From CAVQFD01 sp963724695 (GTDB lineage Bacteria > Acidobacteriota > Vicinamibacteria > Vicinamibacterales > CAVVIG01): DNA of 64,000 bases. The notes under the pieces are model-generated. The model made no database searches. It had not been told where the DNA came from and was given only the letters and a program-made list of their open reading frames with translations. Numbering within the stretch: position 1 is the first letter of the stretch; each line of letters opens with the position of its first letter. This document shows, one piece after another, positions 55,050 to 64,000 of this stretch. Location of the stretch: contig CAVRVW010000002.1 of NCBI GenBank assembly GCA_963724695.1, forward strand, positions 103,577 to 167,576, given 5' to 3'. The translations under genes and the position numbers were made by a program.

Positions 55050-55091
55050 CCCTGAGCCCTGAGCCCTGAGCCGTAAGCCCTGAGCCCCGAG
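55050..55091. repeat. Six tandem CCCTGAG-type heptamers
   Basis: CCCTGAG three times, CCGTAAG, CCCTGAG and CCCCGAG run contiguously from the first base after the lipoprotein stop to two bases before the convergent DUF6351 gene's stop. The unit is the same as at 47394-47421. Confidence 0.9.
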
Positions 55092-55093
55092 CG

Positions 55094-57311
55094 CTACCGC
55101 GAACTGGTCTGCGGCGCTCTGGTCGTGTCCACGATGAGGTTCTTCGGCGACGGCCCGAACGACGCCCAGGTCACGACCGGCACCTGGTTCGACGCCCGGC
55201 TTCGACCAGTCGCACACGCCGCCGGGGAAGATCGCCTTCAGCCGCGCCAGCTCCGCCGCGCTGAAGCGGCCTGTGTAGTCCTTCGCGTCGATCGGCTTCA
55301 GCTGACACTTCAGGATGTTCGCGGCCAGCGGTCCGCCGGCTTCCTTGCGCGGGTTCGAGTACACCGGGTAGAGCTCGCTGCACTTCGACACGGGCTTGCT
55401 GGTGAACGGCAGGGCGTCGGCGATGAACGCGGCGGCGTCGACTTGTCGTAGCAGCCGTCGACGGCGGCGTCCGGCTTTGCGCGCAGCACCTTGGCCCGCT
55501 GCGGATCGCTCGAGGTGTCGGCCTTGTACGCCGCGATCCAGTGGTCGAACAGCTGCCGGCCGGTCGTGCCCGAAATGCTCCGCCACATCACCATGTTGTC
55601 GGAGTCGCCGCCGTTGGCCTTGCGCAGCCGCTCGCGCAGCGCGAAGTGGAACCAGCCGTAGTGGTAGCCGCCGGTTTCGTTCGACGTGGCGTTGTCGAAG
55701 ATCGGGAATGGACGTGAGCCCGCCGTTCGCGCCGAGCATCAGGCCCGCCTGGTAGGCGCGCTTGATGGCGCCCGCGTCGCCGACGGTGCGCGTCGCGGTG
55801 TAGTTGCGCGTCCTGATCGATGCCGCCGATCTTCTCGTTGAGATCGAGAAACTGCGCGACCGTGATGGCGCCGGCGTTGAGCGCCGCGAGCCCGTACTGC
55901 ACGCCGGTGTTGTCGAACGGCCGCAGCGCCGCGCCGGTCGCGGGATTGACGCCGTAGATGTTCTTCGCGGCGTCGAAGACCGTCGGCCGCGCGCCCGTCG
56001 GATTCGTCACGGGTCGTACCGGCGCCTGCGGGCACGGCCGCGTTCAACCGGGCCGACTGATAGCCTTCGATGTCGGTCCGGTCCGGCACCGGATCGGTGC
56101 GCTGCGCCTGATTGGCCGCGTCGATGAACGCCTTCATGCCGTGGTAGCCGCTGATCGCGACCTGCTGCGCCTCGGTGAAGCCGCCGGAGCTCGTGGCCTT
56201 GAAGTAGTGCGTCGAGCAGGTGCGCGTCGAGGCCGGACAGCGCGATCGCGAGCGCGTCCGGGAAACGTCGCGCGGATGTCGACGCCGTCGATGAGGCCGG
56301 GGAACGCGTCGGCGACCTGCAGGCTCGTGTACGCGCCGCCCGATCCGCCGGCGCTGATCGTGTACACCGGCACGCCGAACGTTTCGATGAAGTGCTCCTT
56401 GCCCATCATCGTCGTCTCGCCGGCGAGGAACGCGTTGCAGCTGTTGGTCGGATGGTTGAGCGTGTTGATGAAGAACGCGTAGCCCTCGCCGAGCCGCGAC
56501 GGGATCGAGGACGCTGACGCCCAGCGCGGCCGCCCTGGATGTACCAGCCGCCCGGACAGCCCGACTGCCGTGCATGGCGATGCAGCCGCCGGTTCCAGCC
56601 CGCGGGCGGCGTGAACGGCGTCGGCGCCGGATCGACCGTCGGATCGTGCAGGATCGCGTTCTGGTAGATGCCGCGGTTCATCGTGCCCGTTTCGACGCGC
56701 ACGATGAAGTTGACGGTCTTGCCGGCCACGGTCGTCGTCTTCGCGACGTCGGCGGGCAGACCGCCGGAGGCCGGCAGCGGCTTGAACGGCGCTTCCGCGT
56801 CGGCAGGCGTCCCGGTCGGGAGATACACGTACTGCACGACCGTCTGCGCCGAGCAGTTCGCGTCGAGCGGCGGGCCGAGCGTCGAGCCGTCGGGCAGCAC
56901 GAACGTGTCGGTCTGGCACACGAACGGCTGCTGCCACGGGCCGGAGATCACCGGCCCGGTGATCGGATAGTTCGTGACTTCGAGCGACGCCGTGGCGCCG
57001 CCAGCCGCGGCCTCGAGCCTGCTCCGGCCGTTCGCGAGCCCGGTGACCACGCCCGTCAAGGCGCCGGACGATGACCCTGCGGCCTGGCGGAAGGCGGAAG
57101 TCACGTCGCGTCCAGCTGCCGTCACTTTCAGGGACGCCGGCTGCGCGCCGGAGGGCAGCGTGACCCGCACGAGCACGTTGCCACCCGTGACGAGGGCGGG
57201 GTCGGTGGAGAGGGCGGTGAGCGAGAGCCCCGCGTCCCGCCCATCCTGGGTGGTCACGCCGATGGTCACGACGGTTCCGAGAAGCGCGAACACGGCGAGC
57301 GTGGTTTTCAT
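55094..57311 (-). CDS. DUF6351-type secreted protein, possible esterase (frameshifted sequence)
   Basis: About 735 residues with a signal peptide (TTLAVFALLGTVVTIGV). An N-terminal Ig-like region (GGNVLVRVTLPSGAQPASL) is followed by PVISGPWQQPFVCQTDTFVL, a hallmark of the DUF6351 group. An alpha/beta-hydrolase-like core comes next, with FGVPVYTISAGGSGGAYTSL (nucleophile elbow GGSGG-like), ADAFPGLIDGVDI and SCNAFLAGETTM. The end is FPGGVCDWSKPGVEP. At least eight frame changes occur between 55210 and 56570; the N-terminal 250 residues are clean. Relatives are secreted acidobacterial and actinobacterial proteins of unproven activity, tannase/feruloyl-esterase-like by fold. Neither the product nor the substrate is known. 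Confidence 0.7.
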
Positions 57312-57383
57312 GGGGGCATTCTAGCGCCAGACGCCGACCTCGGCTAGGCTATGGCCCGAGCCGTTGCCCTCAAAGGAGAGCCT

Positions 57384-58601
57384 GTGAAGCGCATCACGAC
57401 GCCAGTCTTCGCGCTCGTCGTTTTCCTCCTGACCACCGCCCTCATACCGAGCGGCCGCCCCGAGGACGTGGGTTTCTCCGCCGATCGCCTCCAGCGCATC
57501 AGCCAGACCGTCAACCGCTACATCGCCGAGAAGCAGTTCTCCGGCGCCGTCACGCTCGTGGCGCGGAAGGGCCGGGTGGTGCACTTCGAGCCGCACGGGT
57601 TGATGGACGCTGAAAGCAAGACGCCGATGCGAAAGGACGCCATCTTCCGGATCGCATCGATGACCAAGCCGGTGACCGGCGTCGCCGTCATGATGATGCT
57701 CGAGGAAGGCAAAGTGCGGCTTTCCGATCCGGTCTCCCGGTTCATCCCCGAGTTCAAGGACATGCAGGTGGGGAGCGAAGGCGCGCTCGCGCCGGCGGCC
57801 CGGCCGCTGACCGTCCGCGATCTCCTGACCCACACCGGCGGCATCGGGACGTCGGAGGCTGCCGGCCGTGTCGTCTCGTCCGCGCCGCTTCGCGACGCGA
57901 CGAAGGACACGCTCGCGACCTACATCCCGCGCCTGGCGGCGCTGCCGCTCGAGTACCAGCCCGGCACGGCGTGGAAGTACAGCGCGCTCTCCGGCATCGA
58001 CACCCTCGGCCGCATCGTCGAGGTCGCCTCCGGGCAGACCTTCGATCAGTTCCTGAAACAGCGCGTGTTCGACCCGCTCGGCATGAAGGACACGTCGTTC
58101 TATCCGGATGAGGCGCGCATGCCACGCGTGCCCACCATCTACCGGCGGACGCCGAATGGCCTGGAGCGGCAGGCGCAGCCCGCATGGCTGTCGAAGACGA
58201 TCTTCGCGGGCGCCGCAGGCCTGTGGTCGACGGCCGAGGACTACGCGCAGTTCGCGCAGATGCTGGCCAACGGCGGCGAGTTGAACGGCACGCGCCTGCT
58301 CGGCCCGCGCACGGTCGCCTTGATGGCGTCGAACCACGTCGGGGATCTGTACGAGAAATCGACGCCCGGGGGCGGACGCCGCGGCATGGGCTTCGGTCTC
58401 ACCGTTGAAGTCGTGGTCGATCCCGTCGCCGCAGGCCGCCGGCAGGGAGCGGGCAGCTTTGGATGGGACGGTGCGTTCGGCACGCATTTCTGGGTGGATC
58501 CAAAGGAGCAGGTGGTTGGCCTTTTCATGATCCAGCAGGGCGTCAATGCCCCGGCCAACCGCGACGTCGAGAACGCCGTCATGCAGGCGATCGTGGAATA
58601 G
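57384..58601 (+). CDS. Serine beta-lactamase-fold hydrolase (class C/EstB-like), secreted
   Basis: 405 residues. The signal peptide is TTPVFALVVFLLTTALIPSG. The active-site SxxK is in FRIASMTKPVTGVAVMMML, the YxN-like second motif is WKYSALSGIDTLGRIVEVAS and the third is near SFGWDGAFGTHFWVDPKE. These place it with beta-lactamase/transpeptidase-like esterases. The YSA where penicillinases have YSN argues for esterase or peptidase activity rather than resistance. A GTG at 57384 has AAAGGAG five bases upstream; the longer frame from 57351 is less likely. It is divergent from the DUF6351 gene. The frame is intact. The CACGAAG array starts four bases after the stop. Confidence 0.85.
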   Translation: MKRITTPVFALVVFLLTTALIPSGRPEDVGFSADRLQRISQTVNRYIAEKQFSGAVTLVARKGRVVHFEPHGLMDAESKTPMRKDAIFRIASMTKPVTGVAVMMMLEEGKVRLSDPVSRFIPEFKDMQVGSEGALAPAARPLTVRDLLTHTGGIGTSEAAGRVVSSAPLRDATKDTLATYIPRLAALPLEYQPGTAWKYSALSGIDTLGRIVEVASGQTFDQFLKQRVFDPLGMKDTSFYPDEARMPRVPTIYRRTPNGLERQAQPAWLSKTIFAGAAGLWSTAEDYAQFAQMLANGGELNGTRLLGPRTVALMASNHVGDLYEKSTPGGGRRGMGFGLTVEVVVDPVAAGRRQGAGSFGWDGAFGTHFWVDPKEQVVGLFMIQQGVNAPANRDVENAVMQAIVE

Positions 58602-58605
58602 AGAT

Positions 58606-58644
58606 CACGAAGAAGTCCGCCACGAAGACACGAAGGCACGAAGA
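58606..58644. repeat. Octamer CACGAAG-N array behind the serine hydrolase
   Basis: CACGAAGA, a 7-base spacer AGTCCGC, then CACGAAGA, CACGAAGG and CACGAAGA. Spacer and unit order closely match the array at 51852-51891. It is sandwiched between two convergent stops. Confidence 0.85.
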
Positions 58645-58645
58645 A

Positions 58646-59700
58646 CTACAGGGAGCGCGTCGGCTCGACCGCGCGCTTGCCGGCTGCCGAGTCGAGCGCC
58701 TTCAGCTGGTCGGGGTGGCCGAGAACCACCAGCTGATCGCCCGCGAGGATCCTGGCTTCCGGGGCCGGATTGAATTCCATGTGGCCCGCCTGACGGTTGA
58801 TCGCGACCACGATGACGCCGAAGTCCTGGCGCAGGTTGGCGTCCTTGATGGTCTTGTTGGCAAACGGGGCATCGGCGCCGACGTTCGACCTGCTCGGCGG
58901 CGAGGTCGAGCCGCTCCGAGCTCGTGGCCAGGCGCATGAAGTCCACCACGGCGGGGCGCAGGGCCGTGGCCGCCATCTGAATGCCGCCGAGATGGTACGG
59001 CGAGATCACGCGGTCGGCGCCCGCACGGCGCACCTTGGCTTCCGCATCCTCGTTCTCCACACGCGCCACGATGAACAGGCCGGGCTGCAAGCCTCTCGCG
59101 GTCAGCACCGTGTAGACGTTTTCGGCGTCGGTGCCGACGGCCGCGATGAGCCCGCGCGCGCGATCGATCCCGACGCGCTTCAGCACCTCCTCCCGGCTCG
59201 CATCGGCCTCGACCGCGAGCCCGCCCGCCATGATGACGTCGTGCACGCGCTCGGGATTGCGGTCGATGACCACGAACGGCACGCGCTGCCGCCGGAACTC
59301 GTCGGCGATGACGCTGCCGATGCGGCCGTAGCCGCAGATGATGAAGTGCTGTGTGAGATCGTCGAGCATGCGATTGAACCGCCGGGAGTCAAGCTTACGA
59401 TGTAATCCGCCCTCCACAACGAGGGACACGACGAGCGTGCCCGTGTAGAAGAGCGTGGAGACCCCGGAGACCAGGACCAGGGCCGTCCACGCTTCGCCGG
59501 CCCAGGACATCGCGTGCACCTCGCGGTAGCCGACGGTGGTGACCGAGATGATGGTCATGTAGAAGGCGTCCCAGGCGCTCCAGCCCTCGATGAGCATGTA
59601 GCCCAGGGTGCCGCCGGCCGTTACGCCGAGAAAGAGCACGATCGCCAGCCGCGGGCCTCGAGCCCACGAAGTGGGAACCGTTCTGCTCTTGTGCCGGCAC
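58646..59700 (-). CDS. Single-pore K+ channel with RCK (TrkA-N/TrkA-C) domains, two frameshifts
   Basis: About 350 residues. Two helices flank a pore loop: GTLGYMLIEGWSAWDAFYM leads to the filter TIISVTTVGYREVHAMSW (TVGY), and a second helix is ALVLVSGVSTLFYTGTLVVS. The RCK_N domain has the dinucleotide-binding HFIICGYGRIGSVIADEFRR, and EADASREEVLKRVGIDRARG; RCK_C follows with VGADAPFANKTIKDANLRQD and LVVLGHPDQLKALDS. The frame changes near 58885 and near 59652. I place the start at the GTG at 59700, since joining over the latter break gives a continuous N-terminus (MPAQEQNGSHFVGSR into PRLAIVLFLGV). Potassium selectivity follows from the TVGY filter. Confidence 0.84.
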
Positions 59701-59933
59701 GCGCGTATTCTTTGCCAGACACCGCCATTGCCGTCCCGATCACCACCAACCTCCCGCCCCGAACCCGCAGGACGTGCCGTCGTGACCCGCTCGGCCCCCT
59801 TGCCGAAGTGGGCCGACGCCGCGGAGCAGGGGCGGCGATCATCCGCGCGGGCCTCATCGAGCAGAACCTGCGGGGCTTCGATCGCGTCGGGGTCGGCGGC
59901 ATCTGTAGGCCGAGGTCAGGCGCGAGTGAAGCG
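59701..59933. other. Gap with no supportable gene
   Basis: 233 bases between two minus-strand genes. Open frames exist on both strands but none resembles a protein I know, and the plus-strand piece (AIIRAGLIEQNLRGFDRVG) is too short to judge. No hairpin or promoter stands out. Confidence 0.5.
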
Positions 59934-60976
59934 TCAGGTGGAGAGGCGCGCGGTCAGCTCTCTGGTCAGCTCGGCGGCCGGAATGTTCTTGCAGCCGGTC
60001 GCGTTCTGGCCGGACCACAACGGTGAGAAATCGCCGCTCCCGAGAGTCTCTGCTTTCGACCGCAGCGGCATGACGGCGGCTGCCGCAAGCGGAAACGCAG
60101 GCGCCGCCGGACTGAGGGGGCCGAGCTCGGCGATGAGACGATTGACGATGCCACGCGCGGGCCGGCCGGTGAAGACATTCGTCAACGCCGTGTGCTTCGC
60201 CCGCGGAGACGCCAGGGCGTCGCGATGCACGCCCGTCGTCGTGGCTTCGGGACAAAGGAGATACGCGGTGCCGACCTGAACGGCCGCTGCACCCAACGCG
60301 AGCGCGGCGGCCACGCCCCCGGCGTCCGCGATGCCGCCGGCGGCGATGACCGGGACGCGCACCGCGCGAACGATCTGTGGCACGAGCGCGAATGTGCCGA
60401 CCTGTGTCGTCAGATCGTCCGACAGGAACATTCCGCGATGACCACCGGCTTCGACGCCTTGCGCGATGATCGCGCCGACGCCCGTGTGCTTCGAGCCAGC
60501 GCGCCTCGTCGACGGTCGTTGCCGACGAGATGATCGTCGGTCGCCACTGTCTGACGCGGTCGAGGAGCTGCCTTCGACGGCAGCCCGAAATGAAAGCTCA
60601 CGACGGGCGGCTTGAACTGCGCCAGCACGTCGGCGGTGTCGTGATCGAAGGGTGCGCGTCCCGGCCCAGGCCGGACGGCCGGCAGGTCGATGCCAAGCTC
60701 GCGATAGTACGGCGCGAGCAGGTCACGCCATCTCGCCTCGCGGTCTGCGTCTGCGGCCGGCGGTGTGTGGCAAAAGAAATTGACGTTGTAAGGATTGGGT
60801 GTGGACGCCGTGATGGCCGCGATCTCGTCGCGAAGGGCATCCGGCGTCAGCATCGCGGCGGGAAGCGACCCGAGGCCGCCGGCATTCGATACCGCAATCG
60901 CCAGAGCGCTGCCTTGCGCGCCGGCCATTGGCGCTTGAATGAGCGGGCGAGCCACTCCGAGCAGTGACGCCAGCAT
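59934..60976 (-). CDS. Nitronate monooxygenase / 2-nitropropane dioxygenase family, frameshifted
   Basis: About 347 residues, an FMN-dependent TIM barrel. The pattern is: LLGVARPLIQAPMAGAQGSA; AVSNAGGLGSLPAAMLTPDA; PPVVSFHFGLP; IISSATTVDEARWLEAHG; GAIIAQGVEAGGHRG (the GxEAGGHxG FMN/substrate signature); VPVIAAGGIADAGGVAAALA; and LGAAAVQVGTAYLLCPEA. Frame changes lie near 60570 and 60490. It detoxifies alkyl nitronates in studied members. The start is uncertain, 60976 or 61009, as neither has a ribosome site. It lies just behind a truncated protease fragment, so the upstream end may be rearranged. Confidence 0.85.
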
Positions 60977-61040
60977 CGATGCACCCACGAGGGATTGTAG
61001 CGCCAGCATTAGAGGGTCTACGCCGGGATAGGGGGAGAGT

Positions 61041-61136
61041 TCACGCGAGCACGACGACCAGCACACCCCCCCAGGAGATGGCTAATGTGAGGGCGAAGGA
61101 CGTCGCAACCGGATGCCTCGTGACGAACGTGTTCAT
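61041..61136 (-). pseudogene. N-terminal fragment of a CPBP-type (CAAX) membrane protease
   Basis: Only 31 residues remain before a stop. After an initial MNTFVT it reads RHPVATSFALTLAISWGG and then a hydrophobic VLVVVLA. This is the characteristic start of acidobacterial CPBP (Abi/CAAX) intramembrane protease relatives, of which about 250 residues should follow. Behind the stop the nitronate monooxygenase region begins, so the rest is missing, either by a real deletion or an assembly join. It could also be read through into the following frame, but no protease motif is seen there. Confidence 0.5.
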
Positions 61137-61156
61137 GGTGGTCGGGACGCGCCCCC

Positions 61157-62359
61157 TCATGCACGCTGAATCGCCCAGTACAGCGCGTCTCTGAGCGCCA
61201 CATCGCGCGCGTCGCCGGTGAACGTCATGCCCATCTGGCTGGTGACGTATCCGTAGCCGATTTCCGCATCCGGATCCGCAAAGCCGAGGGCCCCGCCGGT
61301 GCCCGGCGACCCGAATGACCGCATGCCGCCGAAGCGCCAGTTCTTCACATGGCTTCATGAAGCCGAGCGAGAACTGCACCTCGCCTTTGAGGCATTCGTC
61401 ATAGAACCCTCGCGACGGGCGGAACGGCTGGCGCGGCCAGCAGGTCCAGCGTCTCTCTTCGCACCCCGAGCTCGCGTCCGCCGGCCGCAAAGACGCCGTA
61501 CGCGTGCGCAATGCCGCGCACCGTGCCGATGCCGCCGCCGGCAGGCACCTCCAGATTGCGCGCGTAGCACCCGCCGCTCGTCGAAATACACCGAGGTGCC
61601 GGGGTTCACGGATAGTGCGCGGGAAATGTTCGAACGGGGATTCAGTCCCCTCGACCATCAGCCGGAGGGGGCGGGTACCCGAACATCATCTCGAGCCGTC
61701 CCGGAGGCGAGAGTGTGGCCAGGCGATCGTTCGGGATGTCTTCGGGAGTCGGATGTAGATCTCCTCTCCAAGAGGGGTGGCGATTTCGTCCTGAAGAGAA
61801 CCGACCGAGGGTGCGACGGTCGGAGATCGACGCGGCGGATCGAGTTCGCCTTCGTAGAACCCGAGCGTCAGCCCGTGATACGCCTGTCGCGTGCCAGGTT
61901 CCCAGCCGGCCTGTGGCGAGCCATCACCTCCGCCAGCCGATCCGGGTCGGCGACCACGCTCCGGTCGACGGGTTCGTCGAAGGCGAACAAGCCGGCCTGA
62001 TGCGCGAGGAGTTGCCGCACGGTGATGCTGTCCTTGCCGTGCTGTGCAAACTCGGGCCAGGACTTCGCCACCCGCTCCTCGTAATCCAGCCAGCCGCGGA
62101 GTGCGCGATCGCGAGGGTCATCGCCGCCGGCCCTGGCGGCCGAGTGGACCACGACCATCGTGTCGCGCTCCCACGGCTCGGCGGTCACCTTGTTCCGGAC
62201 ACCGCCCCAGATGTCGACGACCTTCTCGCCGCGATGGTAGGCGCTGCAGGCGCCACCCAGCTCACCGCGTCTGGCGAGGTTCTGCTCGAAGGCGTCGCGC
62301 ACGGCCTCGAACCCGCGGCTGACATGTCCCTCGATCGCGTGTGATGCGACGGCAACCAT
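61157..62359 (-). CDS. Serine beta-lactamase-like hydrolase (EstB/CubicO type), frameshifted
   Basis: About 400 residues without a signal peptide, unlike the hydrolase at 57-58 kb. Landmarks are HVSRGFEAVRDAFEQNLARR, GGACSAYHRGEKVVDIWGG, the SxxK area around VVVHSATKG, WPEFAQHGKDSITVRQLLAH with QAGLFAFDEPVD, ATPLGEEIYIRLP, and the C-terminal RSFGSPGTGGALGFADPDAE with GYGYVTSQMGMTF (the HxG-like third motif area). Frame changes lie near 62130, 61910, 61790, 61700, 61560 and 61365. GGGAGG precedes the ATG by four bases. The esterase class is likely, the substrate unknown. Confidence 0.78.
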
Positions 62360-62430
62360 GCTGCCTCCCGGCCGCGAACTGGCGGCCTCAGGCCGCCGGT
62401 CATGCGGCATCCCGGCCAGCCGCGGAGGCA

Positions 62431-63038
62431 TTACGGCCGCACCACGTTCGGCGCGCCGGCGCAACCGCCCTGCAGCAACGGCCCGGCGCGAACGTGCGCC
62501 GGTCGCCGATCAGGCGCCAGGACCCGTGCGAACTTGCGCTCCGCGAGGGGACAAAGCGCACGCGTGGCGTGCTCCAGGACCAGCCAGAGTTCGCCAGGGC
62601 GGCCGGTCGTCGCCACGCGCACGCTCATGAACAGCTTCTCGTGGTCCGGATTGTCGAACGCCTCGAACCCGTCCGGACTCGCGAACCGCTTCGGCGCCTG
62701 GTGCACGCGGTGCAGCCGTGCGGCCGATCCGGTGATCACCTCCGCGGCGCATCGTCTCTCAAGATGACGGTGCCGCCTTCGACGAGCGTTCGCATGAACG
62801 GTCGCCTCGAGTCGGCGGCGGGCGCGTGGCCGGCCAGCCGCGAGGGAAGGTACCGGACCTCGCCCAGCAGCCAGGCGAGCTTCATGTCCCGGACCGTGAC
62901 GTCGTGGAGAGCCTGGAAAACAACCTCCGGCGGCGCCTTGACGACGACGGCGACACGGTCGCGAAACTGGGCGCCGCGCGCGGTGGCTTCGAATGCCGGG
63001 GATGGCGGGAACAAGTGAGCGACGCATGATGAGCGCAC
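62431..63038 (-). CDS. SRPBCC-like protein of unknown function, one or two frameshifts
   Basis: About 200 residues. The N-terminal half is FRDRVAVVVKAPPEVVFQAL, HDVTVRDMKLAWLLGEVRYL and FMRTLVEGGTVILRDDAP; the C-terminal half is EVITGSAARLHRVHQAPKRF, EKLFMSVRVATTGRPGELWL and ATRALCPLAERKFARV. This is the pattern of soluble helix-grip proteins. Past KFARV a further frame gives a WRLIG-type continuation, so the true end is probably near 62390 rather than 62431. The start is uncertain. It is divergent from a related protein at 63307. Confidence 0.6.
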
Positions 63039-63306
63039 CTCGTGCGGCCGCCCGTTCGAAACGCATGAACCTTGCCGACGTCAGGCGTGTCCGGCGGTGC
63101 GACGGCGGCCGATTGGGACCGTCTGTCGAGGCACCGTCGGTGCGGGTGCGGAAAAGTGCCGGCTGAGCGCTGAATTTTCGGCAGCTGCGACGCCGTGGAC
63201 ATCAGCGGCCCGCCTGGACTGGCCCCTCCGCCCGCGAGCCGTGGAACAGCCGCTCCAGTCCGACCTGGCATCTCTCCTGCTGTCTCGTAGCGGGACTCGA
63301 GACCGT

Positions 63307-64000
63307 ATGAACCAGAAGTCGTTCCTCCGGGCGAGCGCGAAATGGCTGGCTGCTGGCGTTGGCGTCGCCGGGGCCGCGTATGGTGCGTACGTCGGCCTGA
63401 CGTGGTATCGCTATGGCGACGCGGCGCCGTCAGGTGCGGGGAGCAGGATCCGCTGCTCGATCGATTCATGCCCTCGTATGACGTCGCTGAACGTCATCAC
63501 GTCCGCGTCGCTGCGCCATCAGCCGTGACGCTCGCCGCCGCGCGCGAGGTGAAGCTCCAGGGCTCGCCGCTCTGGCCGGGCCATCATCAAGGCACGCGAG
63601 GTGATCCTCGGCGCCACTCCTGGACGATCGGCCGCGTCCGACGCGGGCTTTTCGCGGAAGCCCAGTCGCTCGGATGGGGCGTGCTCGCCGAGGTTCCTGA
63701 TCGGGAGGTCGTCGTCGGCGCCGTGACCAGGCCGTGGAGGCGAATGTCACCTTCCGCCGCCGCCGGACCGGTTCGCGGCCTTCAGCGAGCCTGGCTACGT
63801 CAAGATCGCGTGGACGCTCCGTGCGGAGTCGATCGGCGCGACCGATTCAATCTTCCGGACGGAAACGCGTGCGGTCGCCACGGACCCGACGGCGCGGGCC
63901 AGGTTCCGCTGGTACTGGGCGTTTCTTTCTCCCGGCATCATCCTGATTCTGGTGGGCGATTCTCCAGCCTCTAAGAGCGACGCAGAACGCCGCGCTCGCG
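63307..64000 (+). CDS. Membrane-anchored SRPBCC-like protein, partial and frameshifted
   Basis: Runs off the right edge. One N-terminal helix (KWLAAGVGVAGAAYGAYVGL) precedes a domain with RFMPSYDVAERHHVRVAAPS, AAREVKLQGSPL, REVILGATP, LGWGVLAEVPDREVVVGAVT, FAAFSEPGYVKIAWTLRAES and TETRAVATDPTARARFRWYW. The last reads on into AFLSPGIILI. The REVILGA/TRPW.NVTFR/FRWYW landmarks belong to an unnamed family and partly match the minus-strand neighbour at 62431. Frame changes lie near 63440, 63580-63620, 63745 and 63945. The end probably lies outside the window. Its function is unknown. Confidence 0.65.

Noticed and set aside
57384..58601. Beta-lactamase (antibiotic resistance) gene
   Set aside because: SxxK is present but the second motif is YSA rather than YSN; EstB-like esterases fit at least as well, so I do not call resistance.
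51852..58644. CACGAAG arrays as CRISPR repeats
   Set aside because: The units are 8 bp with at most one spacer-like gap, far too short for a CRISPR repeat-spacer structure.
59701..59933. Short plus-strand frame as a gene
   Set aside because: No homology that I recognise, no ribosome site, and it lies between two minus-strand genes with frame errors.
1..64000. Programmed ribosomal frameshifting to explain the broken genes
   Set aside because: Breaks occur many times per gene, in both directions and without a shared slippery sequence or following structure, so sequencing error is the simpler reading.

Overview
The window is a densely packed, high-GC (about two thirds G+C by eye) bacterial chromosome segment carrying roughly 60 protein genes on both strands. 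I see no rRNA, tRNA, transposase, phage gene or CRISPR array. The gene content points to Acidobacteriota, probably a Vicinamibacteria-like lineage. The evidence is a PadR regulator overlapping a large MacB/FtsX-type 'ADOP' permease plus a second such permease, a TonB-dependent receptor with an N-terminal carboxypeptidase-regulatory-like domain, a DUF6351-type secreted protein, and several PHM/PAL-like and NHL secreted proteins. This assignment is an inference; no marker gene for the phylum is present.

Layout. 1-7.7 kb: end of a 5'-nucleotidase, a GNAT acetyltransferase, a TonB receptor, a PP2C phosphatase, an Fpg/Nei glycosylase and an AspT-family transporter. 7.8-12.1 kb (minus): a central-carbon operon reading BASS-type transporter, pgi, gnd, pgl, then on into the AspT-like transporter and the glycosylase. 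12.2-15 kb: a START-domain protein, a cytochrome c'-like lipoprotein, a chimeric cytochrome c ORF and a PPK2 kinase. 15-19 kb (minus): four secreted proteins in one operon. They are a cytochrome c fused to a copper monooxygenase-like (PHM-like) domain, an unknown protein, a GlcG/HbpS protein and a PAL-like NHL propeller. I regard this as the most interesting system in the window. 19-28 kb: small stress-type proteins, a two-domain KaiC-like ATPase translationally coupled to a hybrid histidine kinase, and a Rieske-flavoprotein. 28-37.8 kb: PadR/ADOP, Ppx/GppA, a secreted protein with duplicated domains, and a desaturase-kinase-regulator operon. 38-41.6 kb: an Mla-type lipid transport operon. 41.8-53.9 kb: aminotransferase, DinB, AI-2E transporter, second ADOP permease, two cyclophilins, PhzF, GlgB, MFS and Crp. 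54-64 kb: small secreted proteins, DUF6351, two serine hydrolases, a K+ channel, nitronate monooxygenase and two related SRPBCC-like proteins.

Two features run through the whole window. First, many conserved genes are broken by single-base frameshifts. These are concentrated in patches (about 0-0.75, 8.4-11.2, 35.5-40.5, 42-43, 47.4-51.7, 55.1-56.6 and 60.4-63.9 kb), while the stretches between are almost clean. Because protein similarity continues across each break in another frame, I read most of them as uncorrected sequencing indels rather than gene decay. I give one span per gene and mark the breaks. Second, short tandem repeats of 7- or 8-bp units lie directly behind stop codons at several places.

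Functionally the region looks like a chemoheterotroph's housekeeping and envelope/stress segment. It combines oxidative pentose phosphate and glycogen enzymes, outer-membrane lipid handling and periplasmic redox proteins.
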